64,000 nt of DNA. Source: Actinomadura rupiterrae (lineage in GTDB: Bacteria; Actinomycetota; Actinomycetes; Streptosporangiales; Streptosporangiaceae). The notes beneath the pieces are model-generated. The model did no database searches. It had not been told where the DNA came from and saw only the letters and a list, made by a program, of their open reading frames with translations. This document shows positions 24,146 to 32,493 of the stretch, one piece after another. Location: NCBI RefSeq assembly GCF_024172125.1, contig NZ_JAMZEA010000006.1, positions 496,001 through 560,000 on the forward strand. Direction: 5' to 3'. The position numbers and the translations under genes were made by a program. The stretch's first letter is position 1, and each line of letters starts with the position of its first letter.

Positions 24146-25257
24146 CGCGCGGCCTCCTCCTTCTTCTCCGCCTCGGTCCCTGCGGCCTTGGCGGCGGCGA
24201 GCAGGGAGCCGTGGGTCGGCGCGTCCGGGACGTGCGCGGGACGCCCGATCGCGAACTCCTTGCGCAGCACCGGGACGACCTCCTCGCCGAGGATGTCGAT
24301 CTGCTCCATGACCTGCTCCTCGGGAAGGCCGAGGTCCAGGGTGAACAGCTGCCGCTGGTAGTCGCCGATCGCGTCGCGGAAGCCGAGCGTCCGCTCGATG
24401 ACCTGCTCGGGCGTGCCGACGGTCAGCGGCGTCGTCTTCATCGTCTCCTCAAGGGACGGCCCGTTCGCGTACACGTAGGACGTGTCGAAGTAGGGCCGGA
24501 ACTCGCGGATCGCGTCCTCGGCCTTGGGCCGCATGTAGACCTGGCCGCCGAGGCCGACGATCGCCTGGTCCGCGGCACCGTGGCCGTAGTGCTCGTAGCG
24601 CCGCCGGTAGAGGCCGACCATGCGCTGGACGTGCTCCATGGGCCAGAAGATGTTGTTGTGGAAGAAGCCGTCGCCGTAGTAGGCCGCCTGCTCGGCGATC
24701 TCGGGGCTGCGGATGGAGCCGTGCCACACGAACGGCGGGACGCCGTCCAGCGGACGCGGCGTGGCGGTGAAGCCCTGCAGCGGCGTGCGGTGCTGCCCCT
24801 TCCAGTCCACGACGTCCTCGCGCCACAGGCGGTGCAGCAGGTGGTAGTTCTCGATCGCGAGGTCGAGGCCGTCGCGGATGTCCTTGCCGAACCAGGGGTA
24901 GACGGGGGCGGTGTTGCCGCGTCCCATCATCAGGTCCACCCGGCCCTCGGCGAGGTGCTGGAGCATCGCGTAGTCCTCGGCGATCTTCACCGGGTCGTTG
25001 GTGGTGATCAGCGTGGTCGCGGTGGACAGCACCAGCCGCTCGGTCTGGGCCGCGATGTACCCGAGCAGGGTGGTCGGCGACGACGGCACGAACGGCGGGT
25101 TGTGGTGCTCGCCGGTCGCGAAGACGTCCAGGCCGACCTCCTCGGCCCGGCGCGCCATCCGGACCATCATCCGGATCTTGTCGCGCTCGCTCTGCACCCG
25201 CCCGGTGGCGGGGTCGGTCGAGACCTGGCCGACCGAGAAGATCCCGAACTGCATCAT
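24142..25257 (-). CDS. FMN-dependent luciferase-like monooxygenase, CE1758 family
   Basis: A 371-residue bacterial-luciferase-fold flavin monooxygenase. Motifs include FATGEHHNPPF, RVDLMMGRGNTAPVYPWFG and VWHGSIRSPE. It oxidises an unknown substrate with O2 and FMNH2 from the coupled reductase. ATG at 25257 was chosen for its GGAG at five bases; an immediately following ATG is an alternative, and the longer N-terminal extension runs into the operator. An 18-bp MarR-like palindrome precedes the start, but no regulator gene is adjacent. The pair is known widely in actinobacteria; its physiological substrate is not. Confidence 0.92.
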   Translation of the reverse strand: MMQFGIFSVGQVSTDPATGRVQSERDKIRMMVRMARRAEEVGLDVFATGEHHNPPFVPSSPTTLLGYIAAQTERLVLSTATTLITTNDPVKIAEDYAMLQHLAEGRVDLMMGRGNTAPVYPWFGKDIRDGLDLAIENYHLLHRLWREDVVDWKGQHRTPLQGFTATPRPLDGVPPFVWHGSIRSPEIAEQAAYYGDGFFHNNIFWPMEHVQRMVGLYRRRYEHYGHGAADQAIVGLGGQVYMRPKAEDAIREFRPYFDTSYVYANGPSLEETMKTTPLTVGTPEQVIERTLGFRDAIGDYQRQLFTLDLGLPEEQVMEQIDILGEEVVPVLRKEFAIGRPAHVPDAPTHGSLLAAAKAAGTEAEKKEEAAR

Positions 25258-25269
25258 CACGGCTCCATT

Positions 25270-25287
25270 TAGTAGAAGGTTCAACTA
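25270..25287. promoter_or_regulatory. MarR-like operator before the monooxygenase pair
   Basis: TAGTAGAAGGTTCAACTA is an imperfect palindrome (half-sites TAGTAGAAG and TAGTTGAAC) in an AT-rich patch 13-30 bp upstream of the start codon. Size and TAGTtGAA half-sites suit a MarR-type repressor; inferred. Confidence 0.5.
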
Positions 25288-25326
25288 CCTTAGCGGAGCG
25301 GCGGCCCGCGTTATTCCACCCCCTGC

Positions 25327-26319
25327 TCAGGAGCGCTCCACAGGGCCTTCCGACACGGGCCAGACTTCCGGGACAGGCCAGGCTTCCGGGACGGGCCGGG
25401 CGTCGAGGTCGAGGGCCTGGAACAGCCACCGGTGCGCCCGGCTGATCACGTGCGGGCCGCCGGTAACGGCCTCGGTGAGCGTCCAGTAGCGGACCATGCG
25501 GGGCTCCTGGTCACCGCGCAGGTCCTCGACGAGCCGGTCGCGGAAGCCGGGGGGGTCGCGCTCGGACCGTCCGGCGGCGTGCGCGGCGACGAACAGGTCG
25601 AGCTCAGGCCCCGGGCGCGGCGGCGCCCCCGAAAGGATCAGCGGTTCCGTGCGCGCGCACGCTTCGACCAGGCCGTTCAGCAGGGTCGGCTCGTCCTTCA
25701 CCTTCGCTGTGTTGGCGACGCTCCGCGCGCGCAGCCGGGCCCGCAGCGTCCGGTCCCCGGCGAGCTCGACCAGCCCGGCGTACGCCACGACCTGGTCGGG
25801 CGTCGGCTCGGACGGCGGCGGAGGCGCGGCCATCGCCAGGAAGGAGTCGAGGTAGGGCCCGGGGTCCAGCGCCACGGCGAGGCTCCGCCAGAACTCGGTC
25901 AGCACGCAGTGCGCGGCGGGCCCGTCGGCGACGGCCGCGAGCAGGTCGAGGCGCGCGGCGCGTCCCGCCGGGTTGGCCGCCTCGGCGGCGCGCAGGGCGG
26001 CGCTGCGCCAGGCGAGCGCGGCCAGCTCGGCGTCCACCGCGGCCCGCTCGCGCGCGATCGCCTCGCCGAGGTCGTCCTCCCCCGCCAGGACGGACCGGAT
26101 CGCGGGCAGGCCCATGCCGAGCGCGCGCAGCCGCCGGACGGTCCGGAGCCGCTCCACCGCGTCCGGGCCGAACCGCCGGTGCCCGCCGCCGCTGCGCACG
26201 GGCGACAGCAGGCCCTCGTCGCAGTAGAAGCGGACGGTCCGCACCGGGACACCGGCCCGCCGGGACAGCTCCCCGATGCCCAGCGACGCGTCCGGCGGCG
26301 TGACCTGGGTCACAGACAC
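25327..26319 (-). CDS. MerR-family transcriptional regulator
   Basis: A 330-residue regulator with an N-terminal MerR HTH (LGIGELSRRAGVPVRTVRFY, then CDEGLLSPVRSGGGHRRFG; residues 12-60) and coiled-coil helix. The ~200-residue C-terminal domain has no Cys metal site, so it should bind an organic ligand. The last 20 residues are repeats (PVPEAWPVPEVWPVSE) coded by an 18-bp DNA repeat. GTG at 26319 abuts the -35 box of the divergent promoter. It very likely controls the divergent maleylpyruvate isomerase-like gene and its own expression through the dyad at 26326-26341. Confidence 0.9.
   Translation of the reverse strand: MSVTQVTPPDASLGIGELSRRAGVPVRTVRFYCDEGLLSPVRSGGGHRRFGPDAVERLRTVRRLRALGMGLPAIRSVLAGEDDLGEAIARERAAVDAELAALAWRSAALRAAEAANPAGRAARLDLLAAVADGPAAHCVLTEFWRSLAVALDPGPYLDSFLAMAAPPPPSEPTPDQVVAYAGLVELAGDRTLRARLRARSVANTAKVKDEPTLLNGLVEACARTEPLILSGAPPRPGPELDLFVAAHAAGRSERDPPGFRDRLVEDLRGDQEPRMVRYWTLTEAVTGGPHVISRAHRWLFQALDLDARPVPEAWPVPEVWPVSEGPVERS
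25355..25400 (-). repeat. 18-bp repeats in the MerR gene tail
   Basis: Two full 18-bp units (25355-25372 and 25373-25390, plus-strand ACGGGCCAGACTTCCGGG and a near copy) and a partial third encode the C-terminal PVPEAW/PVPEVW repeats just before the stop codon. Confidence 0.85.
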
Positions 26320-26351
26320 TTGAACCTCCAGCCGACTGGAGTTCCTACGGT
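26320..26351 (+). promoter_or_regulatory. MerR-type promoter and operator
   Basis: -35 TTGAAC (26320-26325) and -10 TACGGT (26346-26351) are separated by a 20-bp spacer containing the dyad CTCCAG-CCGA-CTGGAG (26326-26341). The spacing is typical of MerR activation. It reads towards the gene at 26388, with the MerR gene starting on the other side. Confidence 0.75.
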
Positions 26352-26387
26352 ACGGGTATCGGTTCCGGCACGGCAGGAAGGCTTCTC

Positions 26388-27155
26388 ATGGACATCCCAC
26401 CCCAGGACAGGCTCGCCGAGGCGCTGGTGCTGCACGCCGCCGCGTTCGGCCGGAAGGCAGCCGGCGGCGACCCCGCCGCGACCGTGCCGACCTGTCCGGA
26501 CTGGACGCTGCGCCAGCTGGTCGAGCACATCGGCGGCGCGCTGCCCGCGATGGCCGAGCTGGTCGAGACGGGCGCGCGCGAGCCGATCCCGCAGTCCGTC
26601 CCGGACGGTATGGGCCCCGACCTCTGGGAGGCGTGGCTGTCCGGCGGCGCGGACCGGCTGGTCGCGGCGGTCGAGGCGGCGGACGGCCCGGTCTGGAGCC
26701 CGCTCGGCGAGGACGTGCCCGCCGCGTTCTGGCTGCGGCGGCTGCTGCACGACACGACCGTCCACCACGCGGACGCCGCGATCACCGTCGGCGCGGAGTG
26801 GACGATCGACCCCGACCTCGCCGCGGACGGGATCGCCGAGGGGCTCGCGCTCGTCGCCTCGCCGGCCGTCGCCGGGATGAACCCGAGGATCGCGCAGCTC
26901 CGCGGGTCCGGCGAGACACTTCTGTGGCGTCCGGAGGAGGCTGACCTGCCCGCCTGGCTGGTCACCCGCACTCCGGACGGCCCGCGCGTGACCGAGGCGG
27001 CCCACGACACGGACGCGGACGTGACCGTAAGCGCCGCGGCCGCGGACCTGTTCCTGCTGCTCAGCCGCCGGATCACGGCGGACGACCCGGGCGTGAAGGT
27101 CGACGGCGACCGGGCGCTGCTCGACCACTGGACGTCGCTGACCGCGTTCGGCTGA
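26388..27155 (+). CDS. Maleylpyruvate isomerase-family mycothiol-dependent enzyme
   Basis: A 255-residue DinB/MDMPI-type protein. The N-terminal metal-binding four-helix bundle contains CPDWTLRQLVEHIGG (first His) and RRLLHDTTVHHADAA (second His pair); a C-terminal alpha/beta domain ends DLFLLLSRRI. The family uses mycothiol as thiol cofactor in isomerisation or conjugation, supporting an actinobacterial host. AGGAAGG precedes ATG 26388. It is the presumed target of the divergent MerR regulator, suggesting an inducible detoxification role. Confidence 0.88.
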   Translation: MDIPPQDRLAEALVLHAAAFGRKAAGGDPAATVPTCPDWTLRQLVEHIGGALPAMAELVETGAREPIPQSVPDGMGPDLWEAWLSGGADRLVAAVEAADGPVWSPLGEDVPAAFWLRRLLHDTTVHHADAAITVGAEWTIDPDLAADGIAEGLALVASPAVAGMNPRIAQLRGSGETLLWRPEEADLPAWLVTRTPDGPRVTEAAHDTDADVTVSAAAADLFLLLSRRITADDPGVKVDGDRALLDHWTSLTAFG

Positions 27156-27232
27156 CCGGCGACCGCCGCGCGGCGGGGGCGCGGGGATAGCGTGGGGCCA
27201 GAGATCGTTTTCTGAGGTTCCAGGAGGCGCCC

Positions 27233-28576
27233 ATGTCCCCGTCCCCCGCCCCCGGCTCGCCCTCGCACGCGGACACCGGCACCCCGCCCCGAACGGACAC
27301 CGGCAGCCCCTCGGCCTCGGACTCCGGCAGCGCTTCGGCAGCGGGCACCGGCAGCGCTTCGGCAGCGCGACCCGGCACCGGCCCGGCATTGCGCGCGGAC
27401 GCGGCGGACCTCCGGGACGAGCTGGTGCGCCTGCGCCGCGACCTGCACCGCGAGCCGGAGCTGGGCCTGGACCTCCCGCGCACGCAGGAGAAGGTGCTCG
27501 CCGCGCTGGACGGCCTGCCGCTGGAGGTCTCCACCGGCGAGCGCCTCAGCTCCGTCACCGCCGTGCTGCGCGGCGCGCGTCCCGGCCCGACCGTCCTGCT
27601 GCGCGGTGACATGGACGCGCTGCCCGTCACCGAACGCGGCGACGCCGACGTGGTCTCGCAGGTGCCGGGGCGGATGCACGCGTGCGGGCACGACCTGCAC
27701 ACCACCATGCTCGCCGGGGCGGCGCGGCTGCTCGCGGGCCGCCGCGACGCGCTCGCCGGGAATGTGGTCTTCATGTTCCAGCCGGGCGAGGAGGGCCTCG
27801 GCGGCGCCCGGATCATGATCGACGAAGGCGTGCTGGACGCGTCGGGGGAGCGTCCGGTCGCCGCCTACGCGCTGCACGTGCTGTCGTCGAGCGCGCCGTC
27901 CGGGCTGTTCGTGTCGCGCGGCGGCCCGATGCTCTCGGCCGCCGACCGGTTGCGGGTGACCGTCCGGGGGCGGGGCGGGCACGGCTCGATGCCGCACCTG
28001 TCCAACGATCCGCTCCCGGCCGCGTGCGAGATGGTCAACGCCTTGCAAACGCTCGTGACGCGCCGCTTCGACGCGTTCGACCCGGTAGTGCTAACTATCG
28101 GGACGTTCCATGCAGGCACGAGCGACAACGTCATCCCGGACGAGGTGAAGTTCGCCGGGACCGTCCGCTCGTTCTCCCGGCGCGCGCACGAGGAACTGGC
28201 CGAACGCTGCGTCCGGCTCGTGCGTGCGATAGCGGACGCCCACGAGCTCGAAGCGGACGTCGAGTACGTGCAGGACTACCCGGTCACGGTCAACAGCGAG
28301 GCCGAGGCCGCGTTCGTCGGCGAGACCGTCCGGGAGGCGTTCGGCGAGGAGCGGTACTTCGAGTCGCCGCGTCCGCTGCCCGCGTCCGAGGACTTCTCGT
28401 TCGTGTGCGACGAGGTGCCGTCGGCGTTCGTGGCGCTCGGGGCGTGCCCGCCCGGCCTGGACCCGGCGAAAGCCGCGTTCAACCACTCCCCCGAGGCCGT
28501 CTTCGACGACGCCGTCCTCCCCGACGGCGCCGCCCTCTACGCCGAACTCGCCACCCGCCGCCTAGCCGCCGGCTGA
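27233..28576 (+). CDS. M20-family metallo-amidohydrolase
   Basis: A 447-residue amidohydrolase of the M20D type, which hydrolyses N-acyl amino acids or related amides using two metal ions. Signatures are LLRGDMDALPV, HACGHDLHTTML and FQPGEEGLGGARIMI, with the dimerisation domain at about 225-335. The first ~50 residues are a low-complexity Ser/Ala/Thr/Gly/Pro tail with TGSASAA repeats before the conserved LRDELVRLRRDLHREPELG. The tail lacks a hydrophobic core, so it is not a signal peptide. ATG at 27233 is preceded by a strong AGGAGG, so the tail is probably translated. Confidence 0.9.
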   Translation: MSPSPAPGSPSHADTGTPPRTDTGSPSASDSGSASAAGTGSASAARPGTGPALRADAADLRDELVRLRRDLHREPELGLDLPRTQEKVLAALDGLPLEVSTGERLSSVTAVLRGARPGPTVLLRGDMDALPVTERGDADVVSQVPGRMHACGHDLHTTMLAGAARLLAGRRDALAGNVVFMFQPGEEGLGGARIMIDEGVLDASGERPVAAYALHVLSSSAPSGLFVSRGGPMLSAADRLRVTVRGRGGHGSMPHLSNDPLPAACEMVNALQTLVTRRFDAFDPVVLTIGTFHAGTSDNVIPDEVKFAGTVRSFSRRAHEELAERCVRLVRAIADAHELEADVEYVQDYPVTVNSEAEAAFVGETVREAFGEERYFESPRPLPASEDFSFVCDEVPSAFVALGACPPGLDPAKAAFNHSPEAVFDDAVLPDGAALYAELATRRLAAG

Positions 28577-28586
28577 CGACGAACAT

Positions 28587-28608
28587 GCGCGGGCTGACGG
28601 GCCCGCGC
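28587..28608. terminator. Convergent terminator
   Basis: A perfect 8-bp stem GCGCGGGC/GCCCGCGC with a 6-base loop lies ten bases past the amidohydrolase stop and ahead of the convergent LuxR gene. Confidence 0.65.
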
Positions 28609-28680
28609 CTAACACCCGCAACCAACCAGCGGCCCATCCAACGCCCGCAACCCCACTGGTCCCTCCGCGCGCGGGCGCGG

Positions 28681-30987
28681 TCAGGTGTTGCGGGTGTACC
28701 AGGCGGCGATCTCGGCGCGGGACGAGGCGGAGAGCTTGGCGAGGATGTGCTCGACGTGCGAGTCGGCGGTGCGCTTGGCGATGACGAGGCGGTCGGCGAT
28801 CTCGCGGTTGGTCAGGCCCTGCGCGACCAGCTCGGCGATCTCCCACTCGCGCGGGCTGAGGGTGGAGCGGGAGCGCGCGGCCGGGACGTCGGCGGAGGCG
28901 GCGCGGCGCTCGCCGGTCGCCTCCGCGACGACGGTGTCCAGGTCCATCCGGCCGCCCTCGTCGGCCGCCGCGTGGTACGCCTCGTCGCCGAGCTCGGCCC
29001 GGACGCCGTCCTTGACCACGCCGACGAGCGCCGTATAGGTCGGGCCGAAAAGCACCGCGCCGCTGTCTTCGTACTGGCGCCGGGCCGCGCCGAACAGCAC
29101 CGCCGCTCCCTTCGGCTCCTCGGTCGAGGCGAGGCAGCTCGCGACGACCTCCAGGCACAGTGCGAGGCCGAGCCGGTTGTCGATCTCGGCCATCGTGCGC
29201 AGCCCGTCGCGTCCGGCGGTGAGGCCCTCCGCCGGGGAGCCCAGGAGCAGCAGCGCCAGGCAGTGCAGCGCCCGCGCGTACGCGTGCCCCCACACGTTGC
29301 CGTTCCGCTCGGTCTCGGCCTTCATCCGGACGGCGATGTCGCGCGTCGCGTCGACCTCGCCCAGCGCGGCGTGCGCGACGCCGGCCAGCAGCGGCACGAT
29401 CGACGCGATGACCTCGCCCGGACGCGCCTCGGCCAGCAGTCGTTCGGCCTCGGCGAGCAGAGCGCACCCGCGTGTCGGGTCGCCTTCTTGGAGCGCGACG
29501 CAGCCTTCCGCCGCACGCGCGTAGCCGAGCCCGCCGAGGTCTCCGTCCGGGGGCGTCCGCTCTTCGACGACGGCGGCGAGCTCGCGCGCGCCAGGCAGGT
29601 CGCGCTGGAACACCGCCAGCAGCGCCGCCAGCCCGCCCGCCTCCACCCAGGCCGCCGTGTCGCCGATGGGGCGGGCGTCCAGCATGCGGCGCACCCAGTG
29701 CCGCGCCTCGCCGATGCGTCCGCGCAGGCAGAGCAGGCGGCCGTTGGCGATGAGGCTGGCGAGGAGCGGCCCGTCCGGCAGCGTGCGCAGGCCCCACTCG
29801 TGGACGCTGCGGATCGCGCTCTCCTCGCGCGCGTGCCATTCCAGCCAGTGCCGCTGGCGCGGCCCGCCCAGCTCGTCGCCGGCGCGGCGCAGCGTCTCGC
29901 CGAACCAGTCGAACGCGCGGACGCGCATCCGCTCGGACTCGCCGAGTTCCTCAAGCCGTTCGGCGCCGTATTCGCGCAGCGTGTCGAGCATGCGGTAGCG
30001 GACGCGGCCGTCACGTTCCACGCGCTGCACGATGGACTTGGCCAGCAGCCCCGAGACCAGGTCGAACACGGCCACCGCGGGCAGCCGCTCGTCGCCGCAG
30101 ACGTGCTCGGCGGTCTCCAGGTCGAAGTCGGCGGCGAGCACCGACAGCCGCGCCCACAGCAGCCGCTCGTCCGGGGAGCACAGCTCGTGGCTCCAGTCGA
30201 TCGCCGAGCGCAGCGTCTGGTGCCGCTGCAGCGAGGTGCGGCGGCCGCGGACCTCCAGCGCGCGGCTGTCGAGCCGCTCCAGGATCTGCCGCGGCGACAG
30301 CGCGCGCACCTGCACGGCGGCCAGCTCGATCGCCAGCGGGATGCCGTCCAGGCGGCGGCACAGCAGCGCGACCGCCTCGCGCTCGTCGCCGACCGCGGTC
30401 CAGCCGGGCACGACGGCGGACGCGCGGTCGGTGAACAGCGCCACCGCGCCCGCGCCCGCGTCGGCGCCGGGCGCGGCCTCCTCGCCGGGGACCGGGCTCG
30501 GCAGCGGCGCGACGACCAGGGTGTGCTCGCCCGCGATGTCGAGCGGCTGCCGGCTGGTGGCGAGGACGCGCAGGTCGGGAGCGGCGCTGAGGATCGTCTC
30601 GGCGAGCATCGCGCACGGGTCGATCTGGTGCTCGCAGGTGTCGAACACCAGCAGCCCCGGACGGCGCGCGAGGAACTCGATCGTCGCGTCGAGCGGCTCG
30701 GCGCCCTGGTCGGGCAGGCCGAGCGCGTCCGCGACGACCCGGGCGACCAGGCCCGGCTCGGGCGCGGCGGTCAGGTCGACGAACCAGACCCCGTCGGGGG
30801 GCCCGGCGGCGCGCGCGGCGCGGATCGCGAGCCGGGTCTTGCCGACCCCGCCCGGGCCGGTGAGCGTGACCAGCCTGCACCGGCCGAGCAGGCGGTCGAT
30901 CTCGGCGAGTTCCTCGCGGCGGCCGACGAAGCTGGTCATCTCGGCCGGGAGGCGTCCCGGCCGATGGTGCAGTGTGCTGAGCGACAC
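28681..30987 (-). CDS. Large ATP-binding LuxR-family regulator
   Basis: A 768-residue STAND/LAL-type regulator. An N-terminal NTPase has Walker A TLTGPGGVGKTRLA near residues 40-55 and Walker B LLVFDTCEHQIDP. The middle is a helical, TPR-like sensor, and the last 65 residues form a LuxR HTH (LSPREWEIAELVAQGLTNRE, then IADRLVIAKRT). GTG at 30987 is chosen because AAGAGG lies upstream and the family N-terminus (LPAEMTSFVGRREEL) follows closely. Such regulators often activate secondary metabolism; no biosynthetic cluster is visible in the window, so the target is unknown. Confidence 0.9.
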   Translation of the reverse strand: MSLSTLHHRPGRLPAEMTSFVGRREELAEIDRLLGRCRLVTLTGPGGVGKTRLAIRAARAAGPPDGVWFVDLTAAPEPGLVARVVADALGLPDQGAEPLDATIEFLARRPGLLVFDTCEHQIDPCAMLAETILSAAPDLRVLATSRQPLDIAGEHTLVVAPLPSPVPGEEAAPGADAGAGAVALFTDRASAVVPGWTAVGDEREAVALLCRRLDGIPLAIELAAVQVRALSPRQILERLDSRALEVRGRRTSLQRHQTLRSAIDWSHELCSPDERLLWARLSVLAADFDLETAEHVCGDERLPAVAVFDLVSGLLAKSIVQRVERDGRVRYRMLDTLREYGAERLEELGESERMRVRAFDWFGETLRRAGDELGGPRQRHWLEWHAREESAIRSVHEWGLRTLPDGPLLASLIANGRLLCLRGRIGEARHWVRRMLDARPIGDTAAWVEAGGLAALLAVFQRDLPGARELAAVVEERTPPDGDLGGLGYARAAEGCVALQEGDPTRGCALLAEAERLLAEARPGEVIASIVPLLAGVAHAALGEVDATRDIAVRMKAETERNGNVWGHAYARALHCLALLLLGSPAEGLTAGRDGLRTMAEIDNRLGLALCLEVVASCLASTEEPKGAAVLFGAARRQYEDSGAVLFGPTYTALVGVVKDGVRAELGDEAYHAAADEGGRMDLDTVVAEATGERRAASADVPAARSRSTLSPREWEIAELVAQGLTNREIADRLVIAKRTADSHVEHILAKLSASSRAEIAAWYTRNT

Positions 30988-31177
30988 TGGGCGCCTCTTC
31001 CCACCGGCGCGCCGGCCGGTGACGGATGGGGGGACGTCGGTCGCATCGTACCCTCTCCGGCACGCCATGCAACCGTTCCGTCACCCCTAGTTCCGGCTCG
31101 TCCGAATCCCGTGGTCGGGGCGTGTGAAGGGGGCGCCGCGGGGGCCCGCGAGCGCCCGGTGTGACTACCGGGACCCG

Positions 31178-31290
31178 CCCGTCCGGGCCAGCGGAGCGGG
31201 GCCGTCCAGGGCAGTGAAGCGGAACCGTCCGGCCAGCGGAGCGGAACCTCCGGGCCAGCGGAGCGGGACCGTTCGGGTCAGCGGGGCGGG
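31178..31290 (-). repeat. 22-24-bp minisatellite across the TDT transporter stop codon
   Basis: Five units based on CCGTCCGGCCAGCGGAGCGG run from 31178 to 31290. The last unit contains the stop codon (31278-31280) of the minus-strand transporter gene, and the rest lies just beyond it. The gap to the LuxR start holds no gene. Confidence 0.88.
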
Positions 31291-32399
31291 AGGAGCAGGC
31301 GTCCGGTGCGCAGGCCCTTGGCGGTGTTGACGCCCGCGGCCAGCCAGCCGATCGCGAGCAGGACGTACAAAGCGACCGCGACCCCCGTCATCGCGTCCAG
31401 GCCGGTCGCGCGGGCCAGCGAGGACGCGCCGGTCACGCACGTGCCGACGGGGAAGGTGAACGCCCACCAGGTCATCGCGAACGGCATCCCGGACGCGAGC
31501 GCGCGGCGGTTCGCGGCGAGGCACAGCACCAGCCAGACCAGCGCGAACCCGATGACCGGCACCCCGTACAGGACGCCGAAGACGTGCATCGCCCTCGCGT
31601 ACTCGGGCGCGGCCAGCGGAGCCGCGCCGCCGAGCGCGCCGGCCGCCGTCGTGGACTGGCCGAGCGGGCCGAGCACCAGGAACAGCGTCGGGGTGAGCGT
31701 GACCGGGGCGAGCTTGTCGTGCGCGATCCGGTGCCAGACGACCGGGAGCAGCAGCATCGTCAGCATCAGGCTCGCGCCGAACATCGCGTAGCAGCCGTAG
31801 AGCATGGTCTCGCGCGCCTGCCCGTGCGGAAGGTGCGGGATGAGCGCGGGTCCGGTCGAGGCGGCGACCATCGGCGCGACGACGGGCAGCAGCCAGGTCG
31901 GGTTCGCGCTCCCCTGGCGGATCTCGTGCCGGGTGGCCATGAGGTACGGGATGCCGAACGCGACGAGCAGCGAGTAGACCGTCCCGGCCGTCCACAGGAT
32001 CCAGTCGGCGGTAACGGCCGCGGGCTCGCCGAGGACGCCCCGTCCGACCGTGAGCGTGCCCGCGCCGACCGCGAGCAGCGCCATCGGCGGGCAGCCGTAG
32101 AAGACCGCGGTCGCGGGGTTCTCGAACAGCATCGCGCGCGCTTCGGTCCGGTACCGGACGAAGTGGACGGCCCGGGCGGCCATCAGCGCCAGCAGCATCA
32201 CCAGCCCGAGCGCCCAGAACGCGACGGCGGCCTGGTGCAGGCCCGGGACGTCCACGGGCAGCGCGTTGGCGCCGTTCGCCATGATCGCCGTGCCCATGAC
32301 GGCGGCGTACCAGTTCGGCCCGAGGTGCCGGAAGGCCTCGGCCGGACGGCCCAGCTCCCCCAGCACGATCCGCTGCGGCGGTGCGACGGTGATCCCCAT
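31278..32399 (-). CDS. TDT/SLAC1-family transporter (TehA-like)
   Basis: A 373-residue membrane protein with about ten transmembrane helices, of the tellurite-resistance/dicarboxylate transporter (SLAC1, TehA) family. Characteristic stretches are HLGPNWYAAVMGTAIMANG, FENPATAVFYGCPPMALLAVG and GMPFAMTWWAFTFPVGTCV. The family includes anion channels and the Mae1/sulfite exporter types; the substrate cannot be told here. It is divergent from a LysR gene with a clear palindromic operator between, so it is probably induced by its substrate. Confidence 0.87.
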   Translation of the reverse strand: MGITVAPPQRIVLGELGRPAEAFRHLGPNWYAAVMGTAIMANGANALPVDVPGLHQAAVAFWALGLVMLLALMAARAVHFVRYRTEARAMLFENPATAVFYGCPPMALLAVGAGTLTVGRGVLGEPAAVTADWILWTAGTVYSLLVAFGIPYLMATRHEIRQGSANPTWLLPVVAPMVAASTGPALIPHLPHGQARETMLYGCYAMFGASLMLTMLLLPVVWHRIAHDKLAPVTLTPTLFLVLGPLGQSTTAAGALGGAAPLAAPEYARAMHVFGVLYGVPVIGFALVWLVLCLAANRRALASGMPFAMTWWAFTFPVGTCVTGASSLARATGLDAMTGVAVALYVLLAIGWLAAGVNTAKGLRTGRLLLPPR

Positions 32400-32454
32400 G
32401 ACGTCCAGGCTGGCCGCCGACGGAAACGATCACTAGTGGTCACGGCCCTATGAG

Positions 32455-32475
32455 GCCATAAGCCACGGTTATGGC
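32455..32475. promoter_or_regulatory. LysR operator
   Basis: A perfect 7-bp inverted repeat GCCATAA-N7-TTATGGC, containing the T-N11-A LysR signature, lies between the divergent transporter and LysR genes. A second near-palindrome around CACTAGTG (about 32431-32438) lies closer to the transporter and may be the activation site. Confidence 0.75.
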
Positions 32476-32493
32476 TGGGGTTAGGATGGGATC

